From NCBI GenBank assembly GCA_913062575.1, contig CAJXVT010000013.1, positions 1-50,823 on the forward strand: DNA of 50,823 bases, given 5' to 3'. The notes under the pieces are model-generated. The model was not told the DNA's origin, ran no database searches, and saw nothing but the letters and a program-made list of their open reading frames with translations. Source of the DNA: an uncultured Flavobacteriaceae bacterium. GTDB lineage: Bacteria; Bacteroidota; Bacteroidia; Flavobacteriales; Flavobacteriaceae. Of the stretch, positions 17,618-26,781 are shown piece by piece; the first letter of the stretch is position 1; every line of letters starts with the position of its first letter. A program made the translations under genes and the position numbers.

Positions 17618-18700
17618 TTGAATACTATCAAAGTCATACAAATAATAGATTCTTTAAATCCTGGAGGTGCTGAAGTTTTAGCTGTGAATATCGCAAATGG
17701 GCTTCAAGAAGTAGCTATAGAATCACATTTATGTGTCACTAGAAAAGAGGGCTTACTTAGAGGGAATTTAAATGATGAAGTAGGGTTTTTATTTTTAAAT
17801 AAGAAAGCGAGATTTGATTTGAAAGCCATTCATAGCCTTAAGAACTATATTAAAAAGTATGAAATACAAATAATTCACGCGCATTCAACATCTTATTTTA
17901 TTGCATTTTGTGTTAAAATATTATTACCAAGAATAAAAATTGTGTGGCATGATCATTATGGAAATAGTGATTATTTAGAGGTAAGAAAAAAACAACCAAT
18001 AAAATTACTTTCGAATTACTTTTCTGTAATAATTGCAGTCAACAAAAATTTAGTTAACTGGTCAAAAAAATATTTAAAAACTAATAATGTAATACAGTTA
18101 AATAACTTTGCTTATTTTAATGTTCATACTGAGAAAACAGTATTAAAAGGAAAAGAAGGAAAAAGAATTGTGCATTTAGCTGCTTTTAGAAAGCAAAAAA
18201 ACCACTTAAATTTGTTAAAGGCTTTTCATAAAGTTCAAAAAAATATTCCCGAAGCAACTCTACATTTAATTGGTAAAGGAAATAATGATGAATATGAGCA
18301 ATCAATTTATGATTATATTGCTGTAAAAAAATTAGAAAAAAACGTATTTTGTTATGGAGCATGCTGTGATATAAAGAATATATTGGATCAGGCTACCATT
18401 GGTGTTTTGTCTTCAGATTCAGAAGGGTTACCACTCTCATTATTAGAATATGGTTTAGCAAATTTGGCTGTAGTAATAACTAATGTAGGAGATTGTAATG
18501 AAGTTGTAAAAAATAATAAATCAGGAATTATTGTTCCTAGAAATAATTCATTAGAATTATCTGTAGCTATAAATTCATTATTTGAATCACATGAAAAAAG
18601 AAATAAATATAGTAAAGCATTACGCTTAGAAATTTTAAATAATTATTCTAAAGAAAGTTACATTAGTCAATTAAGTCAGATGTACTATACCCTATTTTGA
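17618..18700 (+). CDS. GT4-family glycosyltransferase (TTG start)
   Basis: A 360-residue GT-B enzyme beginning with the canonical KVIQIIDSLNPGGAEVL motif of GT4 proteins only four residues after the TTG at 17618. No ATG fits: translation must start at this TTG, which directly follows the TAA of the preceding gene. The C-terminal part has VHLAAFRKQKNH and SEGLPLSLLEYGLANLAVVITNVG. It overlaps the next gene by 4 nt. Confidence 0.85.
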   Translation: MNTIKVIQIIDSLNPGGAEVLAVNIANGLQEVAIESHLCVTRKEGLLRGNLNDEVGFLFLNKKARFDLKAIHSLKNYIKKYEIQIIHAHSTSYFIAFCVKILLPRIKIVWHDHYGNSDYLEVRKKQPIKLLSNYFSVIIAVNKNLVNWSKKYLKTNNVIQLNNFAYFNVHTEKTVLKGKEGKRIVHLAAFRKQKNHLNLLKAFHKVQKNIPEATLHLIGKGNNDEYEQSIYDYIAVKKLEKNVFCYGACCDIKNILDQATIGVLSSDSEGLPLSLLEYGLANLAVVITNVGDCNEVVKNNKSGIIVPRNNSLELSVAINSLFESHEKRNKYSKALRLEILNNYSKESYISQLSQMYYTLF

Positions 18701-20019
18701 TAAGCATAATTAGACACAATAAAAAGGCATTTATAATCTTTCATTTACTGATTGGTTTTTTGGCAACATTGCCATTATTTCCTGCAGTTTATGGTTTAGG
18801 AATAATTGTTATCTCTGTAGTTTCAATTATAAAATCAAAAAATAGAAATGAGGAGGCAATGATTTTTTCGGCATATTTAGTAGGCTCTGAGGTATTTATA
18901 AGGATGACAGGTGGATTTGTGTTTTACGAAACTGGTAAATATGCAGTAATCTTATTTTTATTATTAGGTGTTTTTACTGGGGAATTTAAACAGAAGTTTG
19001 CAACGCAATATCTATTCTATATGATGCTACTGCTATTAGGTATCGTTTTTACTCAAGTACCAGAAGGCGAATCGCTACGTAAAGCCATTATTTTTAATTT
19101 GAGTGGACCTTTCGTTTTAGGTATTTCTGCATTTTATTTTTATAAAAGACCCATAAAAAAAAGTGAATTATTGATTAGCTTATTTGCGATGCTTTTACCA
19201 TTGTTTTCTATGGTTACCTATTTATACTTTAAAACACCTGATCTTAAAGAGATCATATTTGGAGGTACTGCAAATTTTGAAACTTCTGGTGGGTTTGGAC
19301 CAAACCAAGTAGCAACCGCTATAGGGTTAGGAGTATTTATTATTACAGTTTTTATAATGATAAAGGAGAAAATTACAGGCTATGTACTTTTTGATGCATT
19401 GTTTTTAATTTATTTTATATATAGAGGATTATTAACTTTCTCAAGAGGAGGAATTTTTGCAGGAGTTATTGCATTGCTAGTTTTTGCCTTCTTTTATATT
19501 ATTTATTCTCAAGGATCTTTAAAACTTTTTTTAAAATATTTTTTTGCGGCTATTATTTTTACAACTGCCGTGTGGGTTTATACTTCTGGAGCTACTGGAG
19601 GAATGCTAGACAATAGATACGCAGGGAAAAATGCTAAAGGTGTTCAAAAAACAGATATAAGTTCGGGAAGAGTAGCACTTTTGGAAACCCAATTTAAAGA
19701 CTTTTTTAATTCTCCGTTAGGGATTGGCGTAGGAAATGGTAAATTTAAAAGAATATCAAGTGGAGAGCATGTAGCAGCTGCATCCCATAATGAAATAGGA
19801 AGATTAATAGAGGAGCATGGAGTTATTGGGGGAATTATTTTACTACTGTTATTGATAGTCCCTCTATTTAATTTTTGGAATGGAACAAATTATCAACGGG
19901 CATTTCTTATTTCTTTTTATTTACTTTGGTTTTTAACAATAAACCATTCGGCTATGAGAATTGCTTTTCCAGGATTTATTTATGCACTGAGTTTGATTAA
20001 TATAGTTGATGATGAATAA
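18697..20019 (+). CDS. O-antigen ligase/polymerase-like membrane protein (Wzy/WaaL superfamily)
   Basis: A 440-residue polytopic protein with about ten to eleven hydrophobic segments. The large periplasmic region between ~270 and ~355 contains SGRVALLETQ and the ASHNEIGRLIEEHG motif with the conserved histidine found in Wzy_C-domain O-antigen ligases. FSRGGIFAG precedes it. In a locus with an ABC exporter, a ligase (WaaL-like) that joins the glycan to lipid A-core is the expected role; Wzy polymerase is the alternative, and sequence alone does not separate them. It starts at a TTG overlapping the previous stop (TTGA). Confidence 0.75.
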   Translation: MISIIRHNKKAFIIFHLLIGFLATLPLFPAVYGLGIIVISVVSIIKSKNRNEEAMIFSAYLVGSEVFIRMTGGFVFYETGKYAVILFLLLGVFTGEFKQKFATQYLFYMMLLLLGIVFTQVPEGESLRKAIIFNLSGPFVLGISAFYFYKRPIKKSELLISLFAMLLPLFSMVTYLYFKTPDLKEIIFGGTANFETSGGFGPNQVATAIGLGVFIITVFIMIKEKITGYVLFDALFLIYFIYRGLLTFSRGGIFAGVIALLVFAFFYIIYSQGSLKLFLKYFFAAIIFTTAVWVYTSGATGGMLDNRYAGKNAKGVQKTDISSGRVALLETQFKDFFNSPLGIGVGNGKFKRISSGEHVAAASHNEIGRLIEEHGVIGGIILLLLLIVPLFNFWNGTNYQRAFLISFYLLWFLTINHSAMRIAFPGFIYALSLINIVDDE

Positions 20020-21025
20020 TAGTAAAATATTATATATAGGTAATAACCTTCAAAAATCTACAAACTATATTACGACAATTGATAGTTTAAGTAAATCTTT
20101 GGAATGCTTAGGTTTTCAAGTATATAAATCTTCTAGTATAAAAAATAAATTTTTCAGGTTTTTTGATATGTGCTTTTCTGTAATTAGATATCAGGACAGG
20201 GTTGATTATATATTAATTGATACCTATAGTACGAGTAATTTTTATTTTGCTTATTTCACTTCACAATTATCGAGGCTATTTAAGGTGAAATACATTCCGA
20301 TTTTACATGGCGGCGGTTTGCCAAATAGATTAAAAAACAATCCAAATTTGAGTAGGCATATATTTAAGAACTCATATTTAAATATTTCCCCATCGGGATA
20401 TTTAAAGGACATATTTAGTACCAATGGATATTCAACACAGTTAATTAAAAACACAATTGATATTGATGCGTATTCATTTAAAGAAAGAGCGATTTTAAAG
20501 CCAAAACTTTTGTTTGTTAGGGCTTTTGCAAAAATTTACAATCCAACAATGGCAATTCATGTTTTGAATAAATTGAAGGAAAGCTATCCAGAAGCAACAT
20601 TGTGTATGGTTGGACCAGATAAAGATGGAGAATTAGAAACATCCATTAACTTAGCTAAAGAGTTGAATATTATGGATAGTGTTGAGTTTTGTGGAGTTCT
20701 GTCAAAGAAAGACTGGCATCTTAAATCTATTGATTATGATATTTTTATCAATACTACCAATGTTGATAATACACCTGTAAGTGTAATTGAAGCAATGGCA
20801 TTAGGCTTGCCAATTGTTTCTACCAATGTTGGCGGAATTCCATATTTGATTGAAGATAAAGTTGATGGATTATTAGTTGAAAAAAACAATGTGAAACAAA
20901 TGACTGAGAATATCAAATCCTTACTTAATAATGCGCATAAAGATGTTTCAATCAATGCAAGGGCCAAAGCAGAGAGTTTTGCTTGGGAAGTAGTTAAATA
21001 TAAATGGCTTGAACTGTTAAAGTAA
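20009..21025 (+). CDS. GT4-family glycosyltransferase
   Basis: A 338-residue GT-B enzyme with N-terminal KILYIGNNLQKSTNYITTIDSL, IPILHGGGLPNRL, a LLFVRAFAKIYNP hinge and donor site NTPVSVIEAMALGLPIVSTNVGGIP, which is strongly typical of GT4. ATGATG occurs at 20009/20012, overlapping the previous stop; either ATG is likely, and an in-frame TTG at 20006 is unnecessary. Confidence 0.88.
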   Translation: MMNNSKILYIGNNLQKSTNYITTIDSLSKSLECLGFQVYKSSSIKNKFFRFFDMCFSVIRYQDRVDYILIDTYSTSNFYFAYFTSQLSRLFKVKYIPILHGGGLPNRLKNNPNLSRHIFKNSYLNISPSGYLKDIFSTNGYSTQLIKNTIDIDAYSFKERAILKPKLLFVRAFAKIYNPTMAIHVLNKLKESYPEATLCMVGPDKDGELETSINLAKELNIMDSVEFCGVLSKKDWHLKSIDYDIFINTTNVDNTPVSVIEAMALGLPIVSTNVGGIPYLIEDKVDGLLVEKNNVKQMTENIKSLLNNAHKDVSINARAKAESFAWEVVKYKWLELLK

Positions 21026-21027
21026 TT

Positions 21028-22317
21028 ATGTTTTATAAAAATCTGTATAAGCTAGGTCAAAACTATAGAAATCCTAGTTTAAAAATTAGCTTAAACTTTT
21101 TAAAGGAATCAGATAACTGGTCTCTGAAAGAACTTGAAGATTATCAACTAAAAAAAATAAAAGAATTAGTTGCCTTTTCATTTGAAAATTCTAAATACTA
21201 TAATACTAAATTAAAAGAATTAGGTATTTCTCCTAAAGACATACAATCGCTTAGTGATATAAAAAAACTTCCAATTATCACGAAGCAAGAGTTAATCACA
21301 AAAAATAAAGAAATACATACAGGTTTTAAGTTTAAAAAAACATTTAAAGCTGTTACTTCAGGTAGTACAGGTACATCATTAGAGTTTTTTAGAGAAGAAA
21401 CAGCTGATTCATTTAATAGGGCTTCTATTTATAGAGGTTATAGCTGGTATAATGTTAACCCCTGGGATAAGAACGGATATTTTTGGGGGTTTAATTTTTC
21501 ATTCTTTAAAAAAATAAAAACAAAATTTTTAGATGGGCTACAAAATAGATTTCGAGCATTTAGCTATAACGAAAGTGAATTCAATTCTTTTGTGAAAAAA
21601 GCTCAAAAAGCAAGGTACATACATGGCTATTCTTCAATGATTTATCAAGCTGCAAAAATTATTAATGAGAAAGGCTTAACAAAACCTAAAAGGCTTAAAA
21701 TGATAAAAGGAACTTCGGAGAAAATTTTTGAAAATTATCATGAAGAAGTAAAAGAAGCTTTTGGGTTAAAAATTATTAGTGAGTATGGTGCAGCAGAAAC
21801 AGGTATAATCGCTTTTGAATGCCCAAAAGGGAATATGCATATTAATATGGAAGGTGTTTATGTAGAAGAAGTAGATAATGAGATAATTGTTACTAATTTG
21901 CAAATGAAATCTTTTCCAATTATTAGATATAAATTAGGCGATTATATAGAACTTGCTAAAAGAGAGAAAAAATGTACATGTGGAAGAGAGCATTTAATAT
22001 TAGAAGAAATTACTGGTAGAGTTGGAAGCAATGTTTATGGAAGGCAGCAAATTTACCCTAGTTTTATTTTTTATTATATTTTTAAAAATTTAATGAATAT
22101 TCACGGAATTACCTTAAACTACCAAATAATTCAATTAAAAAAGGGAATGTTAAAATTTAAAATAGAACAAAATTTAAGCAATGGTGAAAGTCTTAAACTT
22201 AAAAAGGAGATTCATAAATATTTTAAAGAAGACATGGAAATAGAAATTATACAAAAGGCTATATTACATTCATTTAAAGGGAAATTAAAAAGTTTTATAT
22301 CAGAAATTGATGAATAA
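21028..22317 (+). CDS. CapK/PaaK-like adenylate-forming enzyme
   Basis: A 429-residue member of the phenylacetate-CoA ligase-like (CapK) branch of the ANL superfamily. The P-loop is TSGSTGTSLEFF (about 110-121). SEYGAAETGIIAFEC supplies the adenylate-binding loop, and a Cys-x-Cys-G-x-E-H segment (KCTCGREH) matches the family. The family activates an acid as acyl-AMP, often to acyl-CoA. In capsule and O-antigen loci CapK proteins are proposed to activate an acyl or amino-acid group that modifies a sugar. Acceptor and acid are unknown here. It starts 2 nt after the preceding stop. Confidence 0.82.
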   Translation: MFYKNLYKLGQNYRNPSLKISLNFLKESDNWSLKELEDYQLKKIKELVAFSFENSKYYNTKLKELGISPKDIQSLSDIKKLPIITKQELITKNKEIHTGFKFKKTFKAVTSGSTGTSLEFFREETADSFNRASIYRGYSWYNVNPWDKNGYFWGFNFSFFKKIKTKFLDGLQNRFRAFSYNESEFNSFVKKAQKARYIHGYSSMIYQAAKIINEKGLTKPKRLKMIKGTSEKIFENYHEEVKEAFGLKIISEYGAAETGIIAFECPKGNMHINMEGVYVEEVDNEIIVTNLQMKSFPIIRYKLGDYIELAKREKKCTCGREHLILEEITGRVGSNVYGRQQIYPSFIFYYIFKNLMNIHGITLNYQIIQLKKGMLKFKIEQNLSNGESLKLKKEIHKYFKEDMEIEIIQKAILHSFKGKLKSFISEIDE

Positions 22318-23053
22318 ACTAGTTTCAATAATCACACCTTGTTTTAATGCTGAAGATTTCATTTCTGACACTATTTTAAGTGTTCAGAATCAAACTTATG
22401 CAAACTGGGAATTACTTATTACAGATGATGGGTCTACAGATTATTCAATTAAAATAATTAGGGAATTTATTAAAAATGATGATCGAATTAAATTATTTGA
22501 AATATCTAATAGTGGAGCTGCTGTTGCAAGAAATAACTCAATAAAAAACGCCGAAGGGAATTTTATTGCATTTGTAGATAGTGATGATTTATGGTTGCCT
22601 AAAAAATTAGAGCTTCAATTAAAGTTTATGATTGATAACAACTATAACTTTACATATACTTCTTATAAGCGTATTGATGAAAAAGGATTTGACTTAAACA
22701 TTACAATGTCGTGCGAAAAACAGTTAACCTATCAAAGAATGTTATATTCTAATAAAATAGGATGTTTAACGGTGATTTATAATAAAGATAATTTAGGAAA
22801 GATCTTTATGCCTCTGATAAAAAAGCGCCAAGATTACGCGCTTTGGTTAAAAATATTAAAAATTGAGAATAGAGCATTTGGATTAAACTTAGAATTAGCA
22901 AAATATAGAATAAGGAAAAGTTCTATGTCAAAAAATAAATTTGAAATGCTAAAATGGAATTGGATGTTATATAAAAAAATCGAAAAATTTTCTTACATAA
23001 AAGCGTTATATTATTTACTCTCTAATATTATTATTAAAATTAAAAAAGGCTAA
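22310..23053 (+). CDS. GT2-family glycosyltransferase
   Basis: A 247-residue inverting GT-A enzyme. It has SIITPCFNAEDFISDTILSVQNQTY at the N-terminus, TDDGSTD, GAAVARNNSI, and the DxD motif VDSDDLWLP near residue 90. The C-terminus is a basic tail with no transmembrane helix. ATG at 22310 overlaps the previous gene by 8 nt; an upstream in-frame TTG at 22307 is less likely. Confidence 0.9.
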   Translation: MNKLVSIITPCFNAEDFISDTILSVQNQTYANWELLITDDGSTDYSIKIIREFIKNDDRIKLFEISNSGAAVARNNSIKNAEGNFIAFVDSDDLWLPKKLELQLKFMIDNNYNFTYTSYKRIDEKGFDLNITMSCEKQLTYQRMLYSNKIGCLTVIYNKDNLGKIFMPLIKKRQDYALWLKILKIENRAFGLNLELAKYRIRKSSMSKNKFEMLKWNWMLYKKIEKFSYIKALYYLLSNIIIKIKKG

Positions 23054-23072
23054 GATATTATATTGAAAAACG

Positions 23073-23080
23073 TACATTTG
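23073..23080 (+). promoter_or_regulatory. Possible internal promoter before the priming transferase
   Basis: TACATTTG matches TAnnTTTG and lies 31 nt upstream of the TTG start at 23111, inside a 57-nt gap. No -33 box is visible. Confidence 0.35.
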
Positions 23081-23110
23081 AGTGAGTTTTCATTTTCAGC
23101 TATTTAAAAT

Positions 23111-24493
23111 TTGAGTAAAAAATCTTTACATATTAACATTTCTGAAAGAAAGGTTTTATTGCGGCTTATAGATATATTCGTAATGATTTTAAGTATATCT
23201 TTGGCTTCATTATATTATGACTTTGAGTACATTAATGTGACTAGTAACTTAGTATATGGGTGGTTTATAATACTAATATTATACTATTTGTTATTTGGGG
23301 AAATTTTCCAATTATATAATTTAAAGGTTGCGAATAGCAGGTTTTTAGTTGTAAGAAGTGTGTTTGTTACAGCGCTTATAACTACCGTTTTTTATGTGTT
23401 CTCTCCATTTATTACACCGTTATTACCTACTAATAGAATACAGATAATTTATTTTTTTGCTCTAATTACTATTCCTGTTATTATATGGAGGTTTTTATAT
23501 ATTTGGATCCTGTTTTCTCCAAAATATTTTAAAACAGTTATTGTAATTGGCCATGCATCTAGAGCTGAAAGATTGATAGGGTTAATTCAGTCTAAAAACT
23601 TACACAATATTGCAGCCTATGTTTCTAATGTAGAGATTAATGGTTTGTCTAATTTTAATGACATCAATACTACAGGTCTTTCGAAATTGATTCATGCTAA
23701 TTTGGTAACAGAAATTGTCATATCTACTTCAGGGTTTTCAAGTGAAGTAATAAAAAAAATAAACCAAGAATTGATACTTCTTTTTGAAGAGGGAGTAAAT
23801 ATTAAAAGTTTTGAAACATATTATGAAGAAGTAACAGATAGTGTCCCAAAAGAGTATTTAGATTATAATTTTTATAAGCAAATAAATTTCAGTAAAAGCA
23901 GTGAGAATAAATTCTATCTTTTTACGCATAGAATTATGGATATTATATCCTCAGTTGTCGGTTTATTATTTTTTGTATGTATAATTCCTTTTATACTATT
24001 GGGCAATTTAGTTGCTAATAGAGGACCTTTGCTCTATTTTCAAGAAAGAGTTGGATCTAAAGGAAAGACATTTAGAATCATTAAACTGAGATCAATGATA
24101 AAAAATGCTGAGAATAATGGCGCAGTCTGGGCAAAGAAAAATGATAAGAGAATTACAGTATTTGGTAAATTTCTTAGAAATACCAGGTTGGACGAATTCC
24201 CTCAGTTTATTAATATAATAAAAGGAGACATGAGTTTAATAGGGCCAAGGCCAGAACGTCCAGAATTTGTTTCTGATTTAAAAGATAAAATACCATTTTA
24301 TGCAATAAGACATGTTGTTAAACCTGGATTAACTGGTTGGGCTCAAGTGAACTATCCATATGCAAGTACAATTGAAGAGCAAGAAAATAAATTACGCTAT
24401 GATTTGTATTATATAAAAGAAAGAAACTCCTTTTTAGACTTTAAGATTCTAATAAAAACAATTACAACAGTGTTATTTTATAGAGGTCAATAA
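23111..24493 (+). CDS. Priming undecaprenyl-phosphate sugar phosphotransferase (WbaP/WcaJ type)
   Basis: A 460-residue polyisoprenyl-phosphate hexose-1-phosphate transferase. Four N-terminal membrane helices (about 15-130) lead to a CoA_binding_3-like nucleotide fold domain (~145-255). The re-entrant helix (~272-300) and catalytic domain carry PLLYFQERVG, FRIIKLRSM, RLDEFPQFINIIKGDMSLIGPRPERPEFV and PGLTGWAQV. It transfers the first sugar phosphate to undecaprenyl phosphate to start the repeat unit. No ATG fits the N-terminus, so the TTG at 23111 is the likely start. Its 3' end overlaps the convergent DUF4105 gene by 21 nt. Confidence 0.9.
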   Translation: MSKKSLHINISERKVLLRLIDIFVMILSISLASLYYDFEYINVTSNLVYGWFIILILYYLLFGEIFQLYNLKVANSRFLVVRSVFVTALITTVFYVFSPFITPLLPTNRIQIIYFFALITIPVIIWRFLYIWILFSPKYFKTVIVIGHASRAERLIGLIQSKNLHNIAAYVSNVEINGLSNFNDINTTGLSKLIHANLVTEIVISTSGFSSEVIKKINQELILLFEEGVNIKSFETYYEEVTDSVPKEYLDYNFYKQINFSKSSENKFYLFTHRIMDIISSVVGLLFFVCIIPFILLGNLVANRGPLLYFQERVGSKGKTFRIIKLRSMIKNAENNGAVWAKKNDKRITVFGKFLRNTRLDEFPQFINIIKGDMSLIGPRPERPEFVSDLKDKIPFYAIRHVVKPGLTGWAQVNYPYASTIEEQENKLRYDLYYIKERNSFLDFKILIKTITTVLFYRGQ

Positions 24494-25651
24494 GCTTTTG
24501 TACAAAGCAATATATCTAATTGCTAACAAAATAAATATTGGCAAGCAAGCAAACGAAAACAATTGAATTTTAGAAATCCAAATTATAGGAATGATTAAAA
24601 GTAGTATCAATACTAAAACTAGATACTTTTTCATTCCGTTTATTACATCCTTTTTTAAAAGATAAAAAGCAGCAATTGTATTGGGGGCGAAAGCCCATAA
24701 AAAATTAAAGTTATTTGGAGTTGTGCTATGATTAGTAAAAAACCATAAAAACACAATTAACAAGCCTGCAATTCCGGTAGAAAAGAAAAGTGTAAAATCT
24801 AACCATCTACTTCTTTTATTCTTTTTAATGTCTTTATAAGTAATAAAAAGTCCAATAAATGCAAGTAGAGAAAATATATAAAACGGACTGAATAAAGAAG
24901 CCTGGATTTTAATCTCATCAAATTTTAAAATAAACTGTTCTTTTTTGATTAATGGATGTGTAATGTTATTATGTGAAACAGTAGCGTTCTTAAAACCAGT
25001 ATACACATAATCAGGCAAAAACATATGCTCTTTAGAAGTTGCAATATTATCAAGCTTACTTCCTAATGCTAAATTGATTCCGAAGCTGCCCCAATTATTC
25101 CAGGAAATTTCTGTATTCATTAATTGCCTAAACGATTGTTTAGATTGAATATGAGAGTTATTAAATGTAACTCGGTTTGTTAAAACTTGTTCTGTGATTT
25201 CTCTAAGTATTGTAGCGCAATTGTTATAAAACGGATCATATAAATACGTAGAGTTTTCTGGTTTTGCATTGTTCTCTAAATACTCATAAAACTGTTGTTT
25301 TTCTTCTTGATTTAGATGCAGCACTTGTTCTTTTATCCAACGTTTATCATCTTGATAGCTTCTAACAAAATAATGAAAAGGATAACTCTGTAACTTGTAG
25401 TATAGTTTGCCTTTTGTGAAATTTAAGTAGAAGTTAGGTGAGTCAAAATCAAAAATACCATAGTTATATGCCAGATCAAAATCATTATCTTTTATACGTA
25501 TTGTACTATGTCCAAAACCTTCATAGAGTACTTTTCCTGGACCAGCTGTTATGATGCTAACTTCGGCAAGTGGACTTAACTGTTTGTGTTGAGAAAAGCT
25601 AAAATGACAACTAAAAATCAATAAAATGATGAAGAATAACTTTTTAATCAT
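24473..25651 (-). CDS. DUF4105 (Lnb-like) membrane protein
   Basis: A 392-residue protein. The signal peptide is 1-20. A periplasmic DUF4105 domain (~28-240) has conserved His48 in GFGHSTIRI and Cys145 in NNCATILRE, and five hydrophobic segments lie within ~255-385. DUF4105 is the N-terminal domain of Lnb-type proteins, some of which act on lipoprotein N-acylation in Firmicutes; the function in Bacteroidota is not established. The conserved Cys and His suggest a thiol-based hydrolase/acyltransferase chemistry (inference). It starts 3 nt after the PorV2-like gene on the same strand, suggesting joint expression. Confidence 0.82.
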   Translation of the reverse strand: MIKKLFFIILLIFSCHFSFSQHKQLSPLAEVSIITAGPGKVLYEGFGHSTIRIKDNDFDLAYNYGIFDFDSPNFYLNFTKGKLYYKLQSYPFHYFVRSYQDDKRWIKEQVLHLNQEEKQQFYEYLENNAKPENSTYLYDPFYNNCATILREITEQVLTNRVTFNNSHIQSKQSFRQLMNTEISWNNWGSFGINLALGSKLDNIATSKEHMFLPDYVYTGFKNATVSHNNITHPLIKKEQFILKFDEIKIQASLFSPFYIFSLLAFIGLFITYKDIKKNKRSRWLDFTLFFSTGIAGLLIVFLWFFTNHSTTPNNFNFLWAFAPNTIAAFYLLKKDVINGMKKYLVLVLILLLIIPIIWISKIQLFSFACLPIFILLAIRYIALYKSLLTSIK

Positions 25652-25654
25652 AGA

Positions 25655-26725
25655 CTAGTTTCTAAAGAATTTATATTCAATTTTTATTGAAAATATATTT
25701 GAATATAAAGCATTTCCAACACTTCCTATATTAGTTAATGCATAATCAATTTGAATTCCGTTATACTTAAAACCGACGCCAAAATTTGGTTGTAGAGACA
25801 GGCTTTTACTGCCGTCAAACTGAGTTGTATTCTGTAGATTACCGATTCCGCCTCTTAAAAAAATGATATTGGTATAATCTAATTCAAATCCAAAAGTTGG
25901 GTCTACACTTATGAAATTTGAAGAAACAATATCATTTGTTTGTGCAAAACGCATATTCAAATCTACTTCTGTTACTAAATGAAAATCTCTTGCTACTCTA
26001 AATTTTCTTGCTATTCCTAATTGAATTTTTGGTTTTGTAATTTCTGTTGTCTCAGGTAATTCTTGATTTTGGCCCGGAATTGAGTTTTTGATTTTATCAA
26101 ATTGGGCTTCGTCAATACTCCAGGTATTATACGTTGTAGTTATATCTTTCACTACAAGCCCAAAATTCCAATTATTCCGTTCAAATTGAATTCCTGCATC
26201 AAATCCAAAGCCCCAAGAAGAAGCAAAGTCGCCAATAACTCTTCGTATCACTTTAACATTTACACCAAAATGAATGTCTTTATGAATTAAGTTTCTAGCA
26301 TAAGCTATGTTAAAAGCATAATCAGCAGCAGAAAATAAACTGATATTGTTAAAGTTGATATTTCCTTGACTGTCTATTAGTTCTGTGGTATTTAAAATAT
26401 CATCCACACCAAAGCGAATCATAGAAATTCCGATAGCACTATTATTATCAATAGGTAAGGCAACTGCAGCAAAATTATAATTGGCAATGCCAGCAAAATA
26501 AGAGGCATGCATCAATGAACCTTGATAGTCTTCTAAATTTAATAAACCAGCTGGATTCCAATAGATAGCATTGACATCTTTACTTGTGGCAACTACAGAT
26601 TTACTCATTCCTAAGGCTGCAGCATCAACCCCAATATTCAAAAATTCGTTCGAATAATTACGAAATGTTTGTGCATAAAATGAAGCAGAAACGAAAAAAA
26701 TAAGAAGTAAAAAGTGTTTTTTCAA
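25655..26725 (-). CDS. PorV/PorQ-family outer-membrane protein (PorV2-like, T9SS-associated)
   Basis: A 356-residue beta-barrel protein of the PorV/PorQ (FadL-like) type: signal peptide then NVGVDAAALGMS-like stretch (GVDAAALGMSKS), NAIYWNPAGL, NYNFAAVALP. It resembles the PorV2 paralogue described in Flavobacteria. The family helps shuttle or anchor T9SS cargo in the outer membrane. An ATG at 26746 gives a non-typical N-terminus; the TTG at 26725 yields a classic signal peptide (KKHFLLLIFFVSASFYAQ) and lies downstream of a GATATTTG near-consensus -7 element (26743-26750). The substrate set of PorV2 is unknown to me. Confidence 0.78.
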   Translation of the reverse strand: MKKHFLLLIFFVSASFYAQTFRNYSNEFLNIGVDAAALGMSKSVVATSKDVNAIYWNPAGLLNLEDYQGSLMHASYFAGIANYNFAAVALPIDNNSAIGISMIRFGVDDILNTTELIDSQGNINFNNISLFSAADYAFNIAYARNLIHKDIHFGVNVKVIRRVIGDFASSWGFGFDAGIQFERNNWNFGLVVKDITTTYNTWSIDEAQFDKIKNSIPGQNQELPETTEITKPKIQLGIARKFRVARDFHLVTEVDLNMRFAQTNDIVSSNFISVDPTFGFELDYTNIIFLRGGIGNLQNTTQFDGSKSLSLQPNFGVGFKYNGIQIDYALTNIGSVGNALYSNIFSIKIEYKFFRN

Positions 26726-26781
26726 AATACAGTGCGCTATATACAAATATCTAAAATCCTAATGTAATAACCATTGATAAG

